A DNA stretch of 64,000 nt from a virus. Location: the IMG/VR virus record IMGVR_UViG_3300046787_000604, positions 1-64,000 of that record; one strand, 5' to 3'. Positions 10,650 to 20,100 of this stretch are shown here, one piece after another; position 1 is the first letter of the stretch; every line of letters begins with the position of its first letter. The position numbers and the translations under genes are program-made. The notes below the pieces were generated by a model that saw nothing but the letters and a program-made list of their open reading frames with translations, was not told the origin of the DNA and did no database searches.

Positions 10650-12035
10650 TTAAATTTGTTGTTGACCTTGTTGTTCTCTTTGTTTTCTTTTCTCTAATAG
10701 TTCTTTAACTCTATCTCTTTTTCTATCTTCTTGTTGTTCTTCGAACCCTAAGAATGTTACTGAGCTTTCTGTGTCGATTTCAAGTAATTCATTATTGAAT
10801 TTACAATTCTCAAACACAACTCCATCTTGACCTAAACGACTTTTAGTAATCGCAATGGTTGCAAGACCCATTTCTTTTTGTTGTAGTGTTTTTGCCACGG
10901 AAATAATTACGTGACCTACTTGAGCCTTTTTAATTGACCCACCCATTTGGTCTGTAGTTACAACCTCAGCTGAGATTGAAGACCTATTACCTTGTGTTGC
11001 TGTCCAACCAACTAAATCAAGTTCGTGACACATAGCCTCAAAACCTCTCATTACAGACCCTTCGGCTTTCCACTCATCTTTACTACTTGATTCCGGTAAT
11101 ACACAATCAATATAATCCAATAAAACCATATCAATCTTAATACCATCCGCAATCATTTTTCTAACCTGATTTTTAATTTGACTCATAGTCATCGTATCTG
11201 ACGCTAATTTTTTCAAAACCAATCTGTTTTGCATTGTTTCCTTAATCTCAGTAATTTTACCCATCACCTCTTCTTTGTTAAGAACTAAGTTATCCGGTTC
11301 AATTCCTGTCCACATCGTAAAGTGTTTTCTTTGAATAATCTTTGGGTTATCCTCAAAAAATATTTGAAGAACGTTGTACCCAAGATTAAATGCTGAATTG
11401 GCTATCTTAGATAAAATAGTTGTCTTACCAACCCCTGTTGGCGCCAATATAACACCAATCTCACCTTTAGCCAACCCACCTTTAAGTAGTTTGTCAATAC
11501 CTTTAATCCCCATTGGAATTGGATGACGATAATCTTCATCAAGTACCGTATCCAAATTGGCAAAGATATCAGTTTGACCTTTATCTATTTCTCCAACCTG
11601 TAATGCGTCTCTCACAAGTCCTTCTACCTTATCATAAGATTCGAAATCCCCTTGAGTAATTATCTTTTGAGCTTTGTCCATAGCCTTTTGAAGTTCTTGT
11701 TGTTTACAGAACTTCAAGGCTTTCTCCTGAACGAAAGTGGTTCCTTCAAATGGAGCCTCTTTAACTTGAGTTAATGTGTCCAAAACAATCTTGGCAACCA
11801 TCTCTTGGGAGATTTCAGACTTAACTATCTGCTCAAGAGTATCGAAATTAGGTGTAGATTCATATTTCTTGTGATACTCTTTTGTCATTTGTAAAATGAT
11901 TTTAAAGTACTTGTTGTCGAAATAGATTGGCTCAATAACATCCATAATTGAAGATGAAAAGTCCTTATCTAATATAATCTGATTCAGTAATTGTAATTGA
12001 AATGTGTTCCCTAAATAATCGAAATTTTTGTTCAT
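10650..12035 (-). CDS. Replicative DNA helicase, DnaB / T4 gp41 type
   Basis: 461 residues. It unwinds the replication fork as a hexamer on the lagging strand. The N-terminal half (about 1-150) is a helical primase-interaction-type domain. The C-terminal RecA core has [14 protein letters not shown], Walker [10 protein letters not shown] near residue 200, Walker [11 protein letters not shown] near 310, and the late [20 protein letters not shown] segment with an arginine-finger region. The C-terminus is Arg/Gln-rich ([20 protein letters not shown]). A TATTTAA variant lies about 30 bases upstream, but the gene is otherwise embedded in the replication operon. Confidence 0.9.
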   Translation of the reverse strand: MNKNFDYLGNTFQLQLLNQIILDKDFSSSIMDVIEPIYFDNKYFKIILQMTKEYHKKYESTPNFDTLEQIVKSEISQEMVAKIVLDTLTQVKEAPFEGTTFVQEKALKFCKQQELQKAMDKAQKIITQGDFESYDKVEGLVRDALQVGEIDKGQTDIFANLDTVLDEDYRHPIPMGIKGIDKLLKGGLAKGEIGVILAPTGVGKTTILSKIANSAFNLGYNVLQIFFEDNPKIIQRKHFTMWTGIEPDNLVLNKEEVMGKITEIKETMQNRLVLKKLASDTMTMSQIKNQVRKMIADGIKIDMVLLDYIDCVLPESSSKDEWKAEGSVMRGFEAMCHELDLVGWTATQGNRSSISAEVVTTDQMGGSIKKAQVGHVIISVAKTLQQKEMGLATIAITKSRLGQDGVVFENCKFNNELLEIDTESSVTFLGFEEQQEDRKRDRVKELLEKRKQREQQGQQQI

Positions 12036-12072
12036 AAATTGTTTTAAAAGTTACCCTTGTATTATTAAATAC

Positions 12073-12525
12073 TTACTTACTCAAGTCAAGTTCCAAATAA
12101 TTGTAACTTAATTTTTTATCTGAAAAAATGTCAGTTAACCCTCGAAGAGTTTCCTTCAAGAAAGGTCTTACATCGACAGTATAACGAACTTTTGGTGGAT
12201 AAAATTTTCCGTCAAAAATTCTATGACAAATTGTCTGTTCACCTAATTTGATGATAATGTTAAACACTTCCGGTCCATCAGTGAACGATGTGTCCATAAT
12301 ACTTGGGTCGTGAATGATAGAATCTTTATTATCCATCATATAGACCAAAGTCTTCATTTTCAAGTATTCTTGAAGTTCTTCTTTGAACTCACCTACGAAT
12401 TCATATAGTTCAACAGAACTTTTTGCTTTTGGGTTAAACCCTCTTACGTTAAAGAATCTTTGGACTACGATGTTATCGTTTAATGTCAATAAAAATTCCA
12501 TCTTAGTGCTTTCTTGCTCTCTCAT
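12073..12525 (-). CDS. Conserved-looking hypothetical protein in replication operon
   Basis: 150 residues, with no family recognised. It is a mixed alpha/beta, acidic soluble protein (MEFLLTLNDNIVVQRFFNVRGFNP near the start; GEQTICHRIFDGKFYPPKVR in the middle; C-terminus SYNYLELDLSK). No Cys pairs or membrane segments. The first ATG (12525) is annotated; the internal ATG nine codons later (MEFLLTL) is an alternative start. Its place between the Acb2-like gene and the helicase suggests an early or replication-accessory role by context only. Confidence 0.7.
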   Translation of the reverse strand: MREQESTKMEFLLTLNDNIVVQRFFNVRGFNPKAKSSVELYEFVGEFKEELQEYLKMKTLVYMMDNKDSIIHDPSIMDTSFTDGPEVFNIIIKLGEQTICHRIFDGKFYPPKVRYTVDVRPFLKETLRGLTDIFSDKKLSYNYLELDLSK

Positions 12526-12549
12526 AAATTTAAGTTTGTTTGTGTTTAA

Positions 12550-12864
12550 TTATACGATTTGTTTACCTTCAACATTTCTTTTTATTCTGTCTGAAGTTCT
12601 TTTATTTAACCATAAAAGCGCCTCATCTAATTTCGTAATTGCGATTGCGTTTTCACGACATGGGAATTTACTTTGTAAGTAATTCATACGGTCTAACAAC
12701 ATCTCAATTAATTCTTCGTTTGTTGTCCCGTCGGCAATTGTTTTTAATTCAGTTGAACCCTCATTTACCGGTTCTTTTTGAATGAACTGTAATGTTTGTC
12801 CTTGTTCATCTTTGTTTTCAAAATTTGACAACTCATACTTGTGTCCTTCTACTAATACTTTCAT
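12550..12864 (-). CDS. Small protein with Acb2/Tad1-like C-terminal helical hairpin (tentative)
   Basis: 104 residues. The C-terminal half, NEELIEMLLDRMNYLQSK, then CRENAIAITKLDEALLWLNK and RTSDRIKRNVEGK, matches my memory of the helical hairpin annotated in phage proteins as Acb2/Tad1, with its ENAxAxTKLxEAxxWL core. Acb2 proteins such as T4 Vs.4 bind cyclic nucleotides and block CBASS and Thoeris defence. The N-terminal 45 residues are a short beta/polar extension. The gene is 2 bases downstream of the exonuclease stop, in the early operon, which suits an anti-defence role. Many proteins carrying this hairpin have no tested function, so the assignment is tentative. Confidence 0.6.
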   Translation of the reverse strand: MKVLVEGHKYELSNFENKDEQGQTLQFIQKEPVNEGSTELKTIADGTTNEELIEMLLDRMNYLQSKFPCRENAIAITKLDEALLWLNKRTSDRIKRNVEGKQIV

Positions 12865-12866
12865 TT

Positions 12867-13868
12867 TTAATTTTTGTTTGTGTTACGTTTTTCTTTTCTT
12901 GTTAATTTCATAAATGGTCTTAGGAAGTTTACCCAAGCCTCATCATTTTTTGGAAGATATTTGAAGAGTCCGTCCTCCATCATCATCCTCATTAAGTTTT
13001 TGTATCCCCTATCGGTAGGGTCAATCGTGTCAGTGATAATTTGTTCAACTAATTCTTTTCCATCGTCAGTTATTAAAGGGTTAGATAAATCAACTATTTT
13101 TTTGTTTGTAGTATAAAACTCCTCACCAAGTATACCATTTTTACTTTTACCGGTCAAAATATTCTCCAAAACTTTTGATTTTTTTACTTGCGTGAGATTC
13201 CCAGCACTAACACGTATTTCGTCAATAGTGCATGGTTTAACCTGCATTGAAGGGAATAATTTAACCAAAGTTTTTTCACCTAAACCTTCAATACCATTAA
13301 TATTGTCAGAATTATCCCCTGTAAGAATTTTACAAGTTAAGACATTATAATGCGGTATTTGAACTTTATTGATGGTAATCATATCACCCTGTTTAAAGTA
13401 TTGTTTTGAGTTTGGTGAGTAAACGGACACATTGTCCGAGATAAGTTGTGTAAGGTCCTTATCTGATGAAAATATGATGATTTCTTCATCAATCGCCTTT
13501 TGACAATAATAAGCAATAAGGTCATCCGCCTCATTATAAACCATCTCAACTTGTCTAATAAAGACTTCTTCAAGATATTCTTTAATACGAGCATTTTGTT
13601 CAAGATATGATTCAAGTTTATACTCGTTCATATCGTTCTTCCTATTTCCTTTATATTGTGGATATAATTCTTTCCGAGCCGCAGAACTATTTTCAGCATC
13701 CCAAAAAACAACAACCTTATCGTGGTTATGTTCCTCAAGGAATTTTCTAATGGTATTGATAAAGTGGTAAATAGCCCCTAAGTGACTTCCGTCACTATAG
13801 AGGTCTTTTACTCCGTGGAATCCAATCTTCATTAAGTTGGACCCGTCTACTAATAATGTTTTAATCAC
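12867..13868 (-). CDS. 5'-3' exonuclease / flap endonuclease, T4 RNase H-like
   Basis: 333 residues. Removes RNA primers and flaps on the lagging strand. Acidic metal-site motifs occur in family order: LLVDGSN (residues 5-11), VVFWDAENSSAARK (about 55), YNEADDLIAYY (about 111), SSDKDLTQL (about 134) and TGDNSDNINGIEGLGEKT, the helix-hairpin-helix with two Asp (about 184). The start is GTG at 13868: the overlapping ATG is immediately closed by TGA, and in frame a TAA lies four codons upstream of the GTG. The C-terminus is basic (RKEKRNTNKN), possibly for binding the clamp or ssDNA protein. Confidence 0.9.
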   Translation of the reverse strand: MIKTLLVDGSNLMKIGFHGVKDLYSDGSHLGAIYHFINTIRKFLEEHNHDKVVVFWDAENSSAARKELYPQYKGNRKNDMNEYKLESYLEQNARIKEYLEEVFIRQVEMVYNEADDLIAYYCQKAIDEEIIIFSSDKDLTQLISDNVSVYSPNSKQYFKQGDMITINKVQIPHYNVLTCKILTGDNSDNINGIEGLGEKTLVKLFPSMQVKPCTIDEIRVSAGNLTQVKKSKVLENILTGKSKNGILGEEFYTTNKKIVDLSNPLITDDGKELVEQIITDTIDPTDRGYKNLMRMMMEDGLFKYLPKNDEAWVNFLRPFMKLTRKEKRNTNKN

Positions 13869-13895
13869 ATTGGTGATTTAGAGGTGAATAATATT

Positions 13896-14897
13896 TTAAG
13901 CTTCTTTTTCTTCTGTTAAGTCAAAGTCCCCATCAGTTCCGATGATGTCTTTCCAATAATCAGCATATTCCTTTTTGTATTTTTCCAATGAAGCCTTTTC
14001 TTCAGTTGAATCTTTACCACCGATGAATCCGTGAGGTGTAACAATAATCTTTCCGTCATCATAACCTAATCCGTTGATGTGGTTTTTCATAACTGAAACT
14101 TTTGTTCTTGAAGCAAATTTAATTGTTCTCTTGTCTTTTGTTGCAGTAATTTTAGTTGTTCCAGCACCTTTTTGGTTTCCAAATAAATAAACTAATGAAG
14201 AGTTCAACCAAATTGCCTCACCACCTTTAGCTTTAATCTTCGGTTGTCCAAAAGGATTATCCGGTAATTCAACCCATGGTTGATTAACAATGATTAAAGT
14301 GTTTTCATATTTTGAATCCGCTTTACGAGACCCTGAAATTCTTTGGTTAATACCCATACCAATTTTATCCGCTAACGTGGATGCATTGTGTTGTTTACCA
14401 CCTTTACCTTCATAAGTCATCTTACAAGGAACTGAACCAACAGAATCCCACATAAAACATAAACTATAGTCCAAGTTCCCTTTTTCTTGTTCGTCTAACA
14501 AATTATTAATATAATCTGTAATCTGTTCAATGTAGTCAAAATTGTTATTGAAGATGTAAAAACCATCCCATTCCAATTCTCCTGTTTCTTCATCAACAAC
14601 TTCCTCACAATCAAATCCCATCAACTTGGCGTGTTCAAAAGACCATTTCTGCTCCGTGATGATAAACACCGGAAGAATTCCCTTTTTCTGAGCATCTACC
14701 GCAGTTTTCACAAGAGCAGTTGTTTTACCCGTATCCGAGTGACCCAAGAACATATTCAAATGTCCAATCGCCGGTCCCGGTAATCCCACAGCATCCAAGA
14801 AGTCCGGACCTAAGTCAAAAAATCTTTGTGGTTTGTATTTTGCGGATGTTGAGAATTTATCTTTAATTGATTTGAAATCGTTTTTCTTAATCGCCAT
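13896..14897 (-). CDS. uvsX: RecA-family recombinase, UvsX-like
   Basis: 333 residues. ATP-dependent strand exchange in recombination-dependent replication. Walker A GHSDTGKTT is at about residue 52, Walker B SLCFMWDSVG at about 146, and the DNA-binding loop/arginine region ENTLIIVNQPW through KAKGGEAIWL follows. The C-terminus is acidic (DGDFDLTEEKEA), as in RecA and UvsX. The start overlaps the preceding small gene by 11 bases, so translation is probably coupled. The length (333) is shorter than T4 UvsX (391) and close to bacterial RecA. Its neighbours (ssDNA-binding protein, helicase, exonuclease) fit a T4-like recombination/replication module. Confidence 0.88.
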   Translation of the reverse strand: MAIKKNDFKSIKDKFSTSAKYKPQRFFDLGPDFLDAVGLPGPAIGHLNMFLGHSDTGKTTALVKTAVDAQKKGILPVFIITEQKWSFEHAKLMGFDCEEVVDEETGELEWDGFYIFNNNFDYIEQITDYINNLLDEQEKGNLDYSLCFMWDSVGSVPCKMTYEGKGGKQHNASTLADKIGMGINQRISGSRKADSKYENTLIIVNQPWVELPDNPFGQPKIKAKGGEAIWLNSSLVYLFGNQKGAGTTKITATKDKRTIKFASRTKVSVMKNHINGLGYDDGKIIVTPHGFIGGKDSTEEKASLEKYKKEYADYWKDIIGTDGDFDLTEEKEA

Positions 14898-15183
14898 TTT
14901 CTATTCTTTTAATGTGTGGTAATTTATTTGCTTTTCGTCTCTTGTAAACTGAACTATCTTCTTCGTAAAGAGTATCAATCTCTTCCTCATGAAAGGTAAT
15001 CAATTTATAATTTGACATTTCTTCTTCGTCATTCTTTTCGTACAACATTCCAAATAAAACACTATCACCGATTTGTTTACTTCTCCCTGAGAAGTATGTC
15101 TTATCTTTTAGTTGACTCAAAATCTCATAAGACAACATTTTATTGTCCCTCAATTGTAAATCAATTTCTTCCTTAAACGTCAT
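14887..15183 (-). CDS. Hypothetical protein between ssb and uvsX
   Basis: 98 residues, not recognised. Charged and helical at the N-terminus (MTFKEEIDLQLRDNKMLSYE), then a Gly/Ser segment (FSGRSKQIGDSVLFGMLYEK), a Glu-rich middle, and a basic end (RRKANKLPHIKR). No Cys, signal or membrane segment. A hairpin lies just upstream, so its expression may be lower than that of the ssDNA-binding protein. It overlaps uvsX by 11 bases. A UvsY-like mediator would fit the location, but nothing in the sequence shows it. Confidence 0.7.
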   Translation of the reverse strand: MTFKEEIDLQLRDNKMLSYEILSQLKDKTYFSGRSKQIGDSVLFGMLYEKNDEEEMSNYKLITFHEEEIDTLYEEDSSVYKRRKANKLPHIKRIENGD

Positions 15184-15199
15184 ATGATAATATTATTAA

Positions 15200-15234
15200 A
15201 ACTTGGACACTTAGTCGGACCAAATGTCCAAGTT
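15200..15234 (-). terminator. Hairpin after the ssDNA-binding protein gene, probable partial terminator
   Basis: Perfect 10-bp stem AACTTGGACA / TGTCCAAGTT with a 15-base loop. The minus strand continues TTAATAATATT, a weak T tract. It lies inside the operon between the abundant ssDNA-binding protein gene and its neighbour, so it probably attenuates transcription or stabilises the upstream mRNA end rather than stopping all transcription. Confidence 0.6.
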
Positions 15235-15247
15235 TAATTAGTTTTTA

Positions 15248-16102
15248 TTAGAAAGGTAAATCCTCGTCCGGAATGTCATTCGCTTGAGGGTCAACCGGTG
15301 CAGAAGATTGAGATTTTCCACCACCAAATGATTCTGTATTTACTGAATCACTTTCGTAAAGATATCCACCTTTTTCTGAATCCCATCTTGGAGTTTCCCC
15401 ACGAGCAATCGCTTCAAGATATTCAACCGGTTTTTTAGAGTAAACGTCTAACCAAGTTAATTCGTCAGTAATCCACTCATTAGCCTGAGCCGGGTCAGTA
15501 TGTACCGGACCTTGGTCTTCATACATAATTGTAGATACAGTTGTGTATTCTTTTCCTTTTGGAGTTTTCGCCTTAGTCAATTCAATGATTAAGTCTCTAC
15601 CGATTTGAGCGTCAGTAACATCTCCTTTGTTTCTCCAAATTGGGATGATTTTATCTAAGATACCATCATTTTTGTAGTTGTGTTTGAATCTCCAAAATTT
15701 TGGTCCGTCTTCTTCTCTGTCTCGGTCAATTACTTTTACAATGTAAAATTTACGAGAACGGTATTGAGCCGCCAATTGTTTGTCTGATTCTTTTCCGGTT
15801 GAGATTAACTCCTCGTAAACCTCATTCAAAGGTGAACGTTCGTTATCATTTTTTCCCGGGTCATAGAATTTTTGCCATTGTCCACCAACTTGAATCTCAT
15901 GATACCAAGCCTCTTTGAATGGCGATGAACCGTCACCCGTAGGTAAGATTCTAACTCTTCTTTGTCCAGATTGCTCCTTATCACCTAAGATAAGTGCAAA
16001 ATATTTTTTCATTCTTTCGTCTTGCGACATTTTTCCTTGGGCCCCGCCCCCTGATTGTTTTGAATTTTCGTACTGTGCCAATACGGCGTCTAATGAACTC
16101 AT
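15248..16102 (-). CDS. Single-stranded DNA-binding protein, T4 gp32-like, with SSB-type C-terminal tip
   Basis: 284 residues. Coats ssDNA in replication and recombination. The N-terminus (SSLDAVLAQYENSKQSGGG) resembles the gp32-type cooperative-binding arm. The core holds aromatic and basic segments such as FKEAWYHEIQVGGQWQKFYD, KFYIVKVIDRD and KFWRFKHNY. The linker is Gly/Ser/Gln-rich, and the last residues are DIPDEDLPF, like the acidic tip with terminal Pro-Phe in bacterial SSB. No gp32-type Cys/His zinc site is obvious. First gene of the replication operon: a host-like promoter is just upstream and a hairpin just downstream, which fits high, early expression. Confidence 0.85.
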   Translation of the reverse strand: MSSLDAVLAQYENSKQSGGGAQGKMSQDERMKKYFALILGDKEQSGQRRVRILPTGDGSSPFKEAWYHEIQVGGQWQKFYDPGKNDNERSPLNEVYEELISTGKESDKQLAAQYRSRKFYIVKVIDRDREEDGPKFWRFKHNYKNDGILDKIIPIWRNKGDVTDAQIGRDLIIELTKAKTPKGKEYTTVSTIMYEDQGPVHTDPAQANEWITDELTWLDVYSKKPVEYLEAIARGETPRWDSEKGGYLYESDSVNTESFGGGKSQSSAPVDPQANDIPDEDLPF

Positions 16103-16135
16103 GTGTTAAAAATTAAGATTAATTAAATTGTTAGA

Positions 16136-16167
16136 TAAAGATAAGTGATAAAACTAGTGAAGTCAAA
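16136..16167 (-). promoter_or_regulatory. Host-type (Bacteroidota) promoter for the replication operon
   Basis: The minus strand has TTTG (16164-16167), exactly 20 bases, then TATCTTTA (16136-16143). The Bacteroidota housekeeping consensus is TTTG at -33 and TAnnTTTG at -7, so only the last base differs. Transcription would start about 27 bases before the ATG at 16102. No TATTTAT box is present here. Confidence 0.55.
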
Positions 16168-16172
16168 TAAAA

Positions 16173-16196
16173 AAAGGTGTCCGTTAAGACACCTTT
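16173..16196 (-). terminator. Rho-independent terminator at the end of the hub operon
   Basis: 9-bp stem AAAGGTGTC / GACACCTTT with loop TTAACG, then TTTTATTTGAC on the minus strand. It separates the late virion genes from the replication operon; its tail overlaps the -33 box of the next promoter. Confidence 0.88.
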
Positions 16197-16209
16197 GAAT
16201 TTTCTATTA

Positions 16210-16911
16210 TCATTTGAATGATGAACCGAACTCATCTTCCTGAGAACCAGGTTGGAATGAATTTTTAATATCATTCACATTAATATCTTCAACTTCGTCT
16301 GAAGTTAAAACATAATCATTTTTTCCGGTTTTTTCCATCTCATCTTGTTTGTCGTCAAAGAATTGAGATAGTTTTTGGTTGAATGGGTATGAATCGTAAC
16401 TTCTCAACTCTAATTTTTCTTGAGGAGTTTTTTCACGATACTTCTCAATTTTATTTTCAAGTGAATTTAATTTGTTCATTACGTTATCCATCTCACCTAA
16501 TTTAGATTCCAAATTAGAAAGTTGATTAAACAAGTTTTCAAAATACTCCTCTTGTTTTGTCTCAATGCTTTTTTGAGATGTAACCAAGTCAGTAATATCA
16601 AGTTCTTCAGACTCTTCACCTTCAGTTCCTTTTTCTTCAGATTGTCCTTCATCGTCAATTTTCTCAACGTCAGGGTCATTTGCAACATCAATTGGTTCTG
16701 GTGTTGTCGGTGCAACCTCTCCTCCCGGTGGGGGTGGTGGTACCGCTTCTGATGGTGCCGGTGCTGCCGGAACATCTCCTCCTGCCGGTGGAGCTAAAGC
16801 CCCTAAGGTATCTTCTAATGGTGCATCAACCTCTTCAGCTTGCTCCATAATATAGTTATTGATATTATGATATCTTGCAATTTCTTGTATTAATTTTTTG
16901 TCTAAAGCCAT
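16210..16911 (-). CDS. Pro-rich, acidic, coiled-coil hypothetical protein
   Basis: 233 residues, function not recognised. Residues 1-30 are helical (LIQEIARYHNINNYIMEQAE). Residues about 35-75 are Pro/Ala/Gly-rich, including a PPPPPGG run. Residues 75-105 are very acidic. About 110-160 form a likely coiled coil (YFENLFNQLSNLESKLGEMD and following leucine-spaced residues). The C-terminal 70 residues are polar and end in DEFGSSFK. This layout suggests an elongated virion-linked or scaffolding-type protein. It is co-transcribed behind a 74-residue gene with a TATTTAT box and is closed by the terminator at 16173. Confidence 0.75.
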   Translation of the reverse strand: MALDKKLIQEIARYHNINNYIMEQAEEVDAPLEDTLGALAPPAGGDVPAAPAPSEAVPPPPPGGEVAPTTPEPIDVANDPDVEKIDDEGQSEEKGTEGEESEELDITDLVTSQKSIETKQEEYFENLFNQLSNLESKLGEMDNVMNKLNSLENKIEKYREKTPQEKLELRSYDSYPFNQKLSQFFDDKQDEMEKTGKNDYVLTSDEVEDINVNDIKNSFQPGSQEDEFGSSFK

Positions 16912-16916
16912 TTTAA

Positions 16917-17141
16917 TTATCCGTTTAATAATTGTTTAATTCCTCCTGCCGTCTCAACTCTAACTTTTCTGTTAATAGTTGTTTGATGACCTGCTCTCTC
17001 AATAAGACCATCTCTTTCTCTGATTGTATAACAATCTCCTGTGTCTAAATCACAAACTTGTTGTGTTCCGTCACCGTTATCTGTTTGAGAAACTCTAGTT
17101 GATTTCCCAAGATAGTTGTCTAATGCTGATTTTATGTTCAT
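16917..17141 (-). CDS. Small hypothetical protein downstream of the hub gene
   Basis: 74 residues, not recognised. It has two cysteines (QQVCDLDTGDCYTIRERDG) in what looks like a small beta domain, and a C-terminal helix ending GGIKQLLNG. Its start is preceded by a clear TATTTAT box, and it is followed after 5 bases by the Pro-rich protein gene. This suggests a small late, virion-related protein; nothing more can be said. Confidence 0.72.
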   Translation of the reverse strand: MNIKSALDNYLGKSTRVSQTDNGDGTQQVCDLDTGDCYTIRERDGLIERAGHQTTINRKVRVETAGGIKQLLNG

Positions 17142-17156
17142 AAAATTGTTTTTATT

Positions 17157-17163
17157 ATAAATA
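17157..17163 (-). promoter_or_regulatory. Late-promoter-like TATTTAT box
   Basis: The minus strand reads CATAACGATATATTTATAAT, 15 bases before the ATG. The 17-base core CATAACGATATATTTAT occurs identically before the gene ending at 48300. Confidence 0.55.
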
Positions 17164-17173
17164 TATCGTTATG

Positions 17174-20100
17174 TTATAAAGTGAAATTAGGTGATGTCGC
17201 AGTACCCCTCGTAGATTCTGATGTGTACCCAACTTGCAATTGGAACACCCCTAAATTACTAACTTCGATAACGTTTGTATATTTCGTACCTGAATTATTT
17301 GTTATTGTAATATTTTGTTTAGCAGACCCAGGCGTAGAATACACTTCAGGACTTGACTTAGAAATTAGTTTCTCACAAGTAAATTGATATGTAATATATC
17401 CTCCCGCCGGTTTCTTAATATTATAATAGTCAACACCATTAAAATTCGGTAATTCACCGCTTGAGGTTTCAGAAACTTTGGTTAGTGTACCCGGTGGTGT
17501 TTTTATTTCCGCTGCCGACACAGGGTCCCCCGCCTTTTTATCAGTTAAATACACGTTAAACTTATAACTTAAAATAACATCCTTAGGATTCGCAACTCTA
17601 TCAACAGGTCTAGCATATAAACTAATTGTGAAATAACCCCTAACATTATCCTCATCATAATCCTTTAACGTAAATTCATTAATCATTTGAGACTCTGTTA
17701 TTGAGAACACTTGTTGGTCAGGTGAAACAAACCCTACAATTCTATCTCCCTTCCCACTTGAAAATACATCCTCAACGTACTTGTTATTTGGACCAGGTTC
17801 AATATTAACAAGTATAAAGTCTACATCCGGTTGAGGGTCTATTTTCCAAGCCCCCGCCTCAGGATTAACTTTAACGGTTAATAAAGTAGTACTTCCATTT
17901 GGACCCTTAACGTTTTCTGTTTCAATAAGAGTAATAGGTCCTGTTGTTTGTGGATTAGTATTCGCATTATTCGCAGGAACCGCATTTGTTGTTTGGTTTT
18001 CCGGATTTTGGAAACCACCCGGAGATGACGCTTCAGACGCCACTATTGACGGGTCAAATGTGTATTTACCTGAACTTGTTGCAGAACCATAATTAGTCGT
18101 AACAACAATATCACCTTTAGACACTACTTTACCAGTACCTATTTCAGGAGTAACAAATCTTAAGGTTGAATCATCAAATACCGTAACACCCGAAGGTAGA
18201 ACCGTAACCCCATTAACCACAACTGAAGATAAACCATTCAAATTATATCCATTAACTTGAACAATAGTTCCTGTATTTCCGGATAGTGGTGAGAATGAAC
18301 TAATTACAGGTGGAGGACAAGTTTGACCTGGTAATGGTGTCGCCCCAACAGGTGTTGGTGTCGCATTAGGACTTGATTTACCATTTTTCTTACTCTCAGT
18401 AATTGTATTTTTCAAATCATCAACAATAGCTTTAGTTGCAACCCCAACCGTTAACGCCGATTTCAACGATGCGTCAACAGTCAAACCTAATTGTTTATAT
18501 TCGTCAAGATGTGTATCAAAATATGTTGATAGTTTATTATCTTTTGGCCAATAACAAACATAATATTTTAATAAACCAATTTCTGAAATTTGACCAATTC
18601 TTTGAATTAATCTATCTCTCATGAAAATAATATAACTTTCAAGACTTGCAAAATTCGCAAATGGTAATGATTCCGTTGTTGATGGGTTTGATGTCACATT
18701 TACACAAGAATACTTAGGTAAGAACGCAATACTTGATTCACCCCAATCCATATCTAATGTTATCGCGGCTAAGTTATTATCCCACCCATCAAATTTACCT
18801 GACTTATTATTATTGTATTTTTGGAATGATGAAATATATGATAAACTATAAATAATCGTCTGTAATATTGGAAGATTAGGTATAAGTCTTTTAAGTTCAT
18901 TCGCAAATGTTTTTTCAGTAATGTTTGATTGTGTCGCCCCTGTCGCAACAAATCCGTAATTACTTGCGTATGATGGTAATAATTTTGCACTACACGTATT
19001 TGTTGCAGCCTTTGTCGTATCCGATTTTTGTGGAATTTTATTTGATTTAGTCGCATCAGTGGTTGCACCTAACACATTAACAGTATCTTTCTTAATCTTA
19101 AGTAACGCCTCAACTTTAGTTAATAAGTTTTGGTTAATACTTTGAATGAAAGTGTCAATTGCCGGTAAATCGTAAATCCCTTGTCTAATTCCCGTTATTG
19201 TTGTTTGGAATTGACCCGGAGTAATTGCATGGTCAACTTGTTGTATCAAATAAGGACCGTTAAACATCGGTACGTGTCTCAAGTTAAAATACATCGTTGG
19301 TTGTAATAACGCATTCCCTAATGAAACAACCTGACAGGTATAACTTCTTTGTTTATACAAATTGTATAACCCAACATTTTGAGTTGAGGTATTTTTACCT
19401 GTTGACTGGTCAACCATATTAACCATGGTGTTAATAGATTCAGAAGTCGCCTTTCCATTATCTTGAGAAACATTGAATGAATGGAATACCCCTTGATTTC
19501 TTGTCCCAATATCAACATTGAATCCAACACATTTGTTAGAGACAGCCCAATCTTTTTTACCTGATTGATTTTCAATTAATGGGTTTTCAGAAGCACGTCT
19601 CATTTCAAATGAATCATCACGGAAACGAGAACTAACTTTAGGTAATGCCAAATATTGTGATGGTTTTCCCACATAGAAACAAACCATTTTAGAACTAGAC
19701 TTTCTATAATCAACATCTAAAAACGTACCCCATAAACTATTTGCCATTGCCAAAGACCCTTCTGTCCTATTTGGTATTGTAGTACCATCAACATCTTGAA
19801 CATTATAGAAATTAACATATGCCGGTAAATTCATTACCGTGAAGTTATTTTTAATTAAAATTCCACTAACAAACGTAAAAACACTCATCGCCTGATTTAA
19901 CGAATTAGTACTAAACATATTCTTCAAATCAAAAATGTCTAATAAGATAGTATCACCAATATTTCTTGACGCTCTATCTAAAAACAACATATCTTCAAAT
20001 AATGTCTTACTTTTGTAATCACCACCAGCAATCCATTTATCATTAAGTGCCTTAAATACCTCATAATTTTCAACTTTACTCTGTTGTCCATCAATAGCAC

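Noticed and set aside
16497-16775. His/Arg-rich minus-strand frame inside the Pro-rich gene
   Set aside because: Alternate-frame reading of the Pro/Glu-rich coding sequence, with no supporting start context.
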